Positions 6,597 to 10,177 of a DNA stretch of 10,177 nucleotides are shown here, one piece after another. The position numbers were made by a program, and so were the translations under genes. Under the pieces are notes generated by a model. It had not been told where the DNA came from. It saw only the letters and a program-made list of their open reading frames with translations, and made no database searches. The DNA comes from Methanosarcinales archaeon (GTDB taxonomy: Archaea > Halobacteriota > Methanosarcinia > Methanosarcinales > Methanogasteraceae): positions 1 through 10,177 of the forward strand of contig DAOWIV010000090.1 of assembly GCA_030640725.1 (NCBI GenBank), given 5' to 3'. Every line of letters starts with the position of its first letter. Position 1 is the first letter of the stretch.

Positions 6597-6640
6597 GAAA
6601 GACACTTCAGCAACATACAAACCAAACGGAGGCGAAATAT

Positions 6641-6793
6641 ATGTGTAGTGTTGGCGATGTTGTCGGTATAGACGTGAAAACGCTCTCGACGAGTGAGTAC
6701 GAATGTCTGGACTGCAACAACAAGTTCAAGGGAATCGGAAAGAGGGTCAAGTGCCCGACATGCAAATCAAGCAATGTCCGCAAGATCGGATGA
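6641..6793 (+). CDS. Small zinc-ribbon protein, 50 residues
   Basis: This short gene starts MCSVGDVVGIDVKTLSTSEY, then has ECLDC (C22, C25) and KCPTC (C38, C41), and ends SSNVRKIG. The two CxxC pairs 12 residues apart form a typical rubredoxin-type zinc ribbon used for nucleic-acid or protein binding. The ATG follows GGAGGCG by seven bases, the best Shine-Dalgarno site on this strand. It is the first gene of a compact four-gene operon, and its last bases overlap the next gene. No specific family name can be given with confidence. Small archaeal zinc ribbons often act in transcription, translation or as chaperone-like subunits, so that role is inference only. Confidence 0.8.
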   Translation: MCSVGDVVGIDVKTLSTSEYECLDCNNKFKGIGKRVKCPTCKSSNVRKIG

Positions 6794-7253
6794 GTTCGTC
6801 CGGATCGGTTTTGATGAGATTCTGTATCTCTGCGGGAGAGGCGGCGTTATCGGCGTCGTGAAAGCAGGCGTTGGTCAGTGGTTCATCGAAACCGAAGAAG
6901 AAGAGATTACACTCTTCACAGAAGCGGATGATCTCTTTGTTGCGTCGGGATTTGGCACAGGTGAGCGGATCGTTAAGGGAATTGGGTGTATGTTGTACCT
7001 GGTGCGGGACGTCGGCTCTCCATTGATCGTTCTTCCGAAGGATCATCCAGCCAGCGGTAGACTCAAGATCGTTGTCTCTGCAGGCGCAAAGACCACCATC
7101 AGTTGTGATATCACGCCTGGAACGCACCCGGAGCAGGATGTACTGTGCGGCGGCGGCGAGTTTGACGGGGTGCGGATTACAGGGGTCGCGGGTGGCGTGC
7201 GGCTGCATAACATCGACCCGGGTAAGATTGATATATGGACATCGAAGATATAA
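6774..7253 (+). CDS. Conserved archaeal protein of unknown function
   Basis: This 159-residue soluble protein has no signal peptide or membrane helix. It is rich in beta-strand-like stretches, acidic EETEEEE-type runs and glycine turns. Notable segments are EILYLCGRGGVIGVVKAG near the N-terminus, DDLFVASGFGTGERIVKGIGC, LVRDVGSPLIVLPKDHP, and PGTHPEQDVLCGGGEFDG near the C-terminus. I do not recognise a named family. The start is uncertain: ATG at 6774-6776 is in frame and overlaps the zinc-ribbon gene by 20 bases, the only ATG close to the conserved-looking part. Its end overlaps the next gene if that gene starts at 7235. The tight overlap with DUF2098 and DUF2117 implies a shared process and coupled translation. 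Confidence 0.7.
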   Translation: MSARSDEFVRIGFDEILYLCGRGGVIGVVKAGVGQWFIETEEEEITLFTEADDLFVASGFGTGERIVKGIGCMLYLVRDVGSPLIVLPKDHPASGRLKIVVSAGAKTTISCDITPGTHPEQDVLCGGGEFDGVRITGVAGGVRLHNIDPGKIDIWTSKI

Positions 7254-7549
7254 GAACCATGAGCGAAAGTATAGCGGCTGGAGACACGGTTCAGTACGGT
7301 GGCACCGGCACGATCGGCAAGGTGAAACGATTAGACCAGCGAGACCATGAAACATGGGCACTCGTTGACAGCAGCAATCTGTGGTACAAGACAGATATAC
7401 TCAAAGTTCTCGAAGGCGAGGTTGAAATAAAGGAATGGGACAAAACACTGACGCTTGACGAACTGAAACAAGCTACCGAGCGCAACGTGGACCGGATCAG
7501 TCGTGTTCAGGAAATACTGGAAGTAGAACTGTGTGAGAGCGGCGGATGA
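7235..7549 (+). CDS. DUF2098 family protein
   Basis: This small protein (104 residues, or 96 from the ATG at 7259) matches the archaeal DUF2098 family: GDTVQYGGTGTIGKV, then ETWALVDSSNLWYKTDIL. The repeated short strands and the GDxVxYxxTGTxGKV pattern suggest an SH3-like or KOW-like barrel, which in other proteins binds RNA or protein; this is a fold guess from sequence pattern. The C-terminal part (LDELKQATERNVDRISRVQEIL) looks like a helix or coiled coil. Neither start has a strong Shine-Dalgarno site; re-initiation from the preceding stop at 7251-7253 would work for either. Its stop overlaps the next start in an ATGA at 7546-7549, so the two are translationally coupled. Confidence 0.8.
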   Translation: MDIEDIRTMSESIAAGDTVQYGGTGTIGKVKRLDQRDHETWALVDSSNLWYKTDILKVLEGEVEIKEWDKTLTLDELKQATERNVDRISRVQEILEVELCESGG

Positions 7550-8643
7550 AACCGCGTATCGGTGTCGTCATCCACGGTCCCGAAATCATTGATTCGGACG
7601 GCGCGCGTCTGGTGCTGGACGTGCTCGCGGAGCATTACGATGTGAAAGCAATGCTCGGCGGGACTATGGGGCGTACCGCGGTTATCGATGCGAATCTTGA
7701 GGATCGGATCGATATCAGCAGGAGGATGAGTCTGAGCGGGGCGATCAACTCGTTGCAGGGTGTGGACGCCGCCTTCCTGCTGAATCGTGGAAAAACCGTT
7801 GATAGTGGGATTGCGTTTGGCAGGATCATCCTGTCGCGCACGAAACATACCCCCATCATCCAGATCGAACGCCCTATGGAATGTGATGGCGTGGTCATCC
7901 CGTGGAACGATGCCATGCCGTGGGCTAAGCAGGTTGCAGGGATGCTGAATCTACCAATCAGGATGCCGCCTGCAGCGCAGGATGTGCTGGTGGTACGCAC
8001 CGATGCCGATGGTGACCGGACACGGAGATGCATCCATGGCGCTATGCCGGGCGAGACCCTCCGGATCAATGGGATCGTCGTCGGAACTGCCGTATCAGAT
8101 GATGTCGAGATTGTGGTGGAGGCTGGCAGGATTGTGGAGATCGCTGGCGCAAGAATAAAGGAGCACGGCATCGAAAAACTCGGAAGGATCGATCCCGGCA
8201 CAGCACTGGTCAGGACCGGCTCGATCCGGCGGACAAAACACGTACCAAGAATCGGCACGGCGGAGAGGCGGCGCACAAATCTGTCTGTCGTGTTGATCGA
8301 CCATGATGCCGAATCCACCTTCGAACTCGCAGCGGATGCCGATCTGGCAGTCACCATAGGCGATGATACGACAGCCATTGCCGGAGACATTCTCTACCGG
8401 CTTGGAATCCAGATCATCGGCATCACAGATATGGATATTGACAATGTTCTCACAAACGTAAATATTTTTCCAGGGTCCACGGTTTTGCGGGTCGAATCCG
8501 GGTATGATGACGTTGTGGGGGGCATGGTGCAGGATATGCTATTTGGTGGGGAGATCCGGGTGAGAGCCTCTTCGATCGACTCAGTGAGGGAACAGGTGAT
8601 CGCCATAGCCGGGGAAAAGCTGATCGAGGTCGTGTCGTATTGA
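7546..8643 (+). CDS. DUF2117 family protein
   Basis: This 365-residue protein opens MKPRIGVVIHGPEIIDSDGA, the signature of DUF2117, a family known from methanogens and related Archaea with no defined function. The N-terminal third reads like a Rossmann-type alpha/beta domain (IGVVIHGPEIID, VKAMLGGTMGRTAVID, DAAFLLNRGKT). The middle has short strand pairs (GETLRINGIVVGTAVSDDVEI). The C-terminal part holds LAVTIGDDTTAIAGDILYRL and ITDMDIDN, a second alpha/beta segment that may bind a nucleotide or metal. There is no signal peptide. The start ATG overlaps the DUF2098 stop, with GAGCGGCGG just ahead as a ribosome site. It is the last gene of the operon and the next gene is on the opposite strand. 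Confidence 0.82.
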   Translation: MKPRIGVVIHGPEIIDSDGARLVLDVLAEHYDVKAMLGGTMGRTAVIDANLEDRIDISRRMSLSGAINSLQGVDAAFLLNRGKTVDSGIAFGRIILSRTKHTPIIQIERPMECDGVVIPWNDAMPWAKQVAGMLNLPIRMPPAAQDVLVVRTDADGDRTRRCIHGAMPGETLRINGIVVGTAVSDDVEIVVEAGRIVEIAGARIKEHGIEKLGRIDPGTALVRTGSIRRTKHVPRIGTAERRRTNLSVVLIDHDAESTFELAADADLAVTIGDDTTAIAGDILYRLGIQIIGITDMDIDNVLTNVNIFPGSTVLRVESGYDDVVGGMVQDMLFGGEIRVRASSIDSVREQVIAIAGEKLIEVVSY

Positions 8644-8687
8644 TTTATTGAGTGATCGAATCTGATTGTCTCTATCGCACCGGCGGC

Positions 8688-8710
8688 ATCACACGCGGTC
8701 AGTGTGTGAT
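8688..8710. terminator. Weak hairpin between convergent genes
   Basis: ATCACAC / GTGTGAT (8688-8694 and 8704-8710) forms a 7-bp stem with a 9-base loop between the ends of the DUF2117 and CBS genes, and overlaps the CBS stop codon. There is no T-run on either side, so a two-way terminator role is only possible. Confidence 0.3.
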
Positions 8711-9124
8711 ATGAGACTTGTTTGCCTGCGCAACCTCGCGTATGATGTCGCTTGCACTCAGTATTCCAACAGGTCGCTGCGATGCGCCAACGCCTTTCTC
8801 TGACAGTATAAGTAACCGGTGTGTGCCTCGCTCGGTCATGGCTCTTGCCGCCTGTTTGAGGGTGGCATTCGGCGCAATCGCAATCAGGTACGGAGACATA
8901 ACATCCCCTGCAGACAGCTGTTCGGGATTTGGTTTGCCAAGCACCCTGATTATGTCCATTTCTGATATGAAACCGAGCACATCCCCGTGTTCACCAATCA
9001 CTGCCACCCCTGATAGATGCTGGTCGGTCATCTTCTCTGCGATGTCCTTGAGCAACGTCTCCGTAGATGCGGTTACTACTCCACGCGTCATCACGTCACG
9101 GATTAATTTGTCATACACTTTCAT
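8699..9124 (-). CDS. Paired CBS-domain protein
   Basis: This protein (141 residues from ATG 9122-9124) is two CBS domains and little else. The first runs from DVMTRGVVTASTETLLKDIA to LGFISEMDIIRVL, the second from DVMSPYLIAIAPNATLKQAA to VGILSASDIIREVA. CBS pairs bind adenine nucleotides such as AMP, ATP or S-adenosylmethionine and act as energy or cofactor sensors, by themselves or on a partner enzyme. I start at 9124 because GGTGAT lies five bases upstream; a GTG at 9133 would overlap that site. The 163-base gap to rtcA contains a TTTTTCTT stretch on this strand (about 9261-9269), a possible rtcA terminator. TATA-like sequences lie near 9147-9152 and 9241-9250, so the gene may have its own promoter. 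Confidence 0.88.
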   Translation of the reverse strand: MKVYDKLIRDVMTRGVVTASTETLLKDIAEKMTDQHLSGVAVIGEHGDVLGFISEMDIIRVLGKPNPEQLSAGDVMSPYLIAIAPNATLKQAARAMTERGTHRLLILSEKGVGASQRPVGILSASDIIREVAQANKSHITH

Positions 9125-9296
9125 ATTTATCACCCATTATCGGTCTACTATACCCAACTGTGCCCCGGGTTGTACGCGGCCCCGCATTTGCACCAAACCA
9201 GATGTATCGTTCTTGATTGGACTGCTCACAACCAGTTACAACTATATTACACGCCAGTTAAGAAAAACGTATCGATCACTGAAATATACGCCGCTA

Positions 9297-10177
9297 TTAC
9301 TGACAAACAACTCTGACAATGCGATCTGATGGCTGTATGTCGAATCTGGCATCGGTGAATTGCTCGCTTACCCGGATATTTGTTTTTGCGTGGAGTGATA
9401 GCTCTCGTGTGGTAAACGATCCGGATTTCGCCATAGCCATGTATGGAATCAGTTGATCTGCCAGATAAATGTCCACAGCGGCTTTAGAGTCCAGTTCTCT
9501 AATAATATTGTCCGCTGCACCTGATCCGACCACCTCGGCTGGTTTTCCTCGCTCTCCGAGCGCAGATCCGCCAATATGACCGCACCAGAGCGTAATTCCA
9601 CTGCCTGTTGATGCAGCACCCTTATGCGCCGTTGTGATATCGGTATCGATCTTGCCATCGTACCCGTGATCCTGCAGCCTGGCGATAGCCGCACTACGCT
9701 GCCTTTTTGCGACGTGTTCAGGGAGCCTCGATGAGTGTGAGCAGCCATGAATCGTATCGGAAGTTTTTTCGCAAAAATCGGCACCGAAAATTTCGGATGG
9801 CTCGATCACAGCTCTGACACGCCCGCCCCCGCGCGGGTAATAGCCTCGCCTCATGACCTCGATGCGAACATTGCACCCCATCAGCGCGAGCGTGGGCAGC
9901 AGGACATGGCGCAGGTGGTCGATCGGCGGGCTCCATTTCACATCGGTGCCGCCCGTGATGTCAAGGACGACCGTATCCGGCGCATGGAGTGCAACAGGGA
10001 TCAAACACTGGAGAAGAAGTGAAATGCTACCGGCTGTGCCGATATCCATGCGGTATGTGCCACCGCTGATCTCGCCCGGGACGAACGTCAGTTCTGTGGA
10101 CATGATCGCATCGCCTGTTGTATCAGCTCCTGCAAGTTCGGTCATCGCTCTGATTGCGGTCAGGTGCTGAGCCGAAA
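9297..10177 (-). CDS. rtcA: RNA 3'-terminal phosphate cyclase, N-terminus outside the window
   Basis: RtcA uses ATP to turn RNA 3'-phosphate ends into 2',3'-cyclic phosphates by way of an enzyme-AMP intermediate. The visible part runs from QHLTAIRAMTELAGADTTGD through STELTFVPGEISGGTYRMDIGTAGS, GGTDVKWSPPIDH, RRGYYPRGGGRV and YLADQLIPYMAMA to the end. ELSLHAKTNI contains the His (codon at about 9390-9392) that corresponds to the adenylated His in Escherichia coli RtcA. All landmarks are present, so the enzyme should be active. The frame stays open to the right edge without a start. From the family length (about 340) some 45-50 residues are missing, including the first substrate-binding motifs. 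No RNA-ligase partner (rtcB) is seen here. Confidence 0.93.
   Translation of the reverse strand, partial: SAQHLTAIRAMTELAGADTTGDAIMSTELTFVPGEISGGTYRMDIGTAGSISLLLQCLIPVALHAPDTVVLDITGGTDVKWSPPIDHLRHVLLPTLALMGCNVRIEVMRRGYYPRGGGRVRAVIEPSEIFGADFCEKTSDTIHGCSHSSRLPEHVAKRQRSAAIARLQDHGYDGKIDTDITTAHKGAASTGSGITLWCGHIGGSALGERGKPAEVVGSGAADNIIRELDSKAAVDIYLADQLIPYMAMAKSGSFTTRELSLHAKTNIRVSEQFTDARFDIQPSDRIVRVVCQ

Noticed and set aside
7635..8390. Long minus-strand open frame of 251 codons opposite DUF2117
   Set aside because: It is a high-GC antisense shadow with Ser/Pro-rich, low-complexity sequence and lacks a ribosome site; DUF2117 explains the region.
9155..9185. GC-rich GCCCCGGGTTGTACGCGGCCCCGC as a tRNA piece or hairpin
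   Set aside because: The halves repeat in direct orientation rather than pairing, and no cloverleaf can be drawn around it.

Overview
The window looks like a genomic segment from a methanogen-related euryarchaeon (methanogen, ANME or Syntrophoarchaeum-like lineage). The reasons are the DUF2098 and DUF2117 proteins, an HdrD-like CCG-domain fragment, an RNA 3'-phosphate cyclase, archaeal dockerin-like remnants, TATA-like promoters and many Shine-Dalgarno-led genes. The lineage is an inference from gene content only.

Left part (1-1770) is a patchwork of broken genes. An HdrD-like Fe-S protein fragment (minus strand) abuts the C-terminal part of a UPF0282-type metallo-beta-lactamase protein (plus strand) near position 282, and both have lost their N-terminal ends there. 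Next come two decayed dockerin-like pieces (minus strand) that bracket an intact-looking MazE/PemK-MazF type toxin-antitoxin pair. At about 1670-1677 the dockerin piece abuts, at a GCGATCGC palindrome, the C-terminal piece of a DNA methyltransferase on the plus strand. Behind it lies an AT-rich gene for an HhH-GPD DNA glycosylase with a four-cysteine cluster, which recalls restriction-modification-linked mismatch glycosylases.

Middle part (2630-6494, minus strand) is a branched-chain amino acid cluster. ilvC (ketol-acid reductoisomerase) ends in a strong hairpin/T-rich terminator. It is followed by a membrane lipoprotein with an NTF2-like and a C-terminal Ig-like (CARDB-like) domain, a 16-cysteine four-cluster ferredoxin-like protein, and a 3-isopropylmalate dehydratase/homoaconitase large subunit. 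Two of these genes, the lipoprotein and leuC, have a good Shine-Dalgarno site and the expected N-terminus but an ATC codon where ATG should be.

Right part: a divergent promoter region with two inverted repeats separates ilvC from a tightly overlapping plus-strand operon (6641-8643) of four proteins of unknown function: a 50-residue zinc ribbon, an unnamed conserved protein, DUF2098 and DUF2117. A CBS-pair protein and the C-terminal majority of rtcA follow on the minus strand; rtcA runs off the right edge. The best candidates for something undescribed are the four-gene operon, the repeated ATC start position, and the methylase/glycosylase plus toxin-antitoxin scar region.
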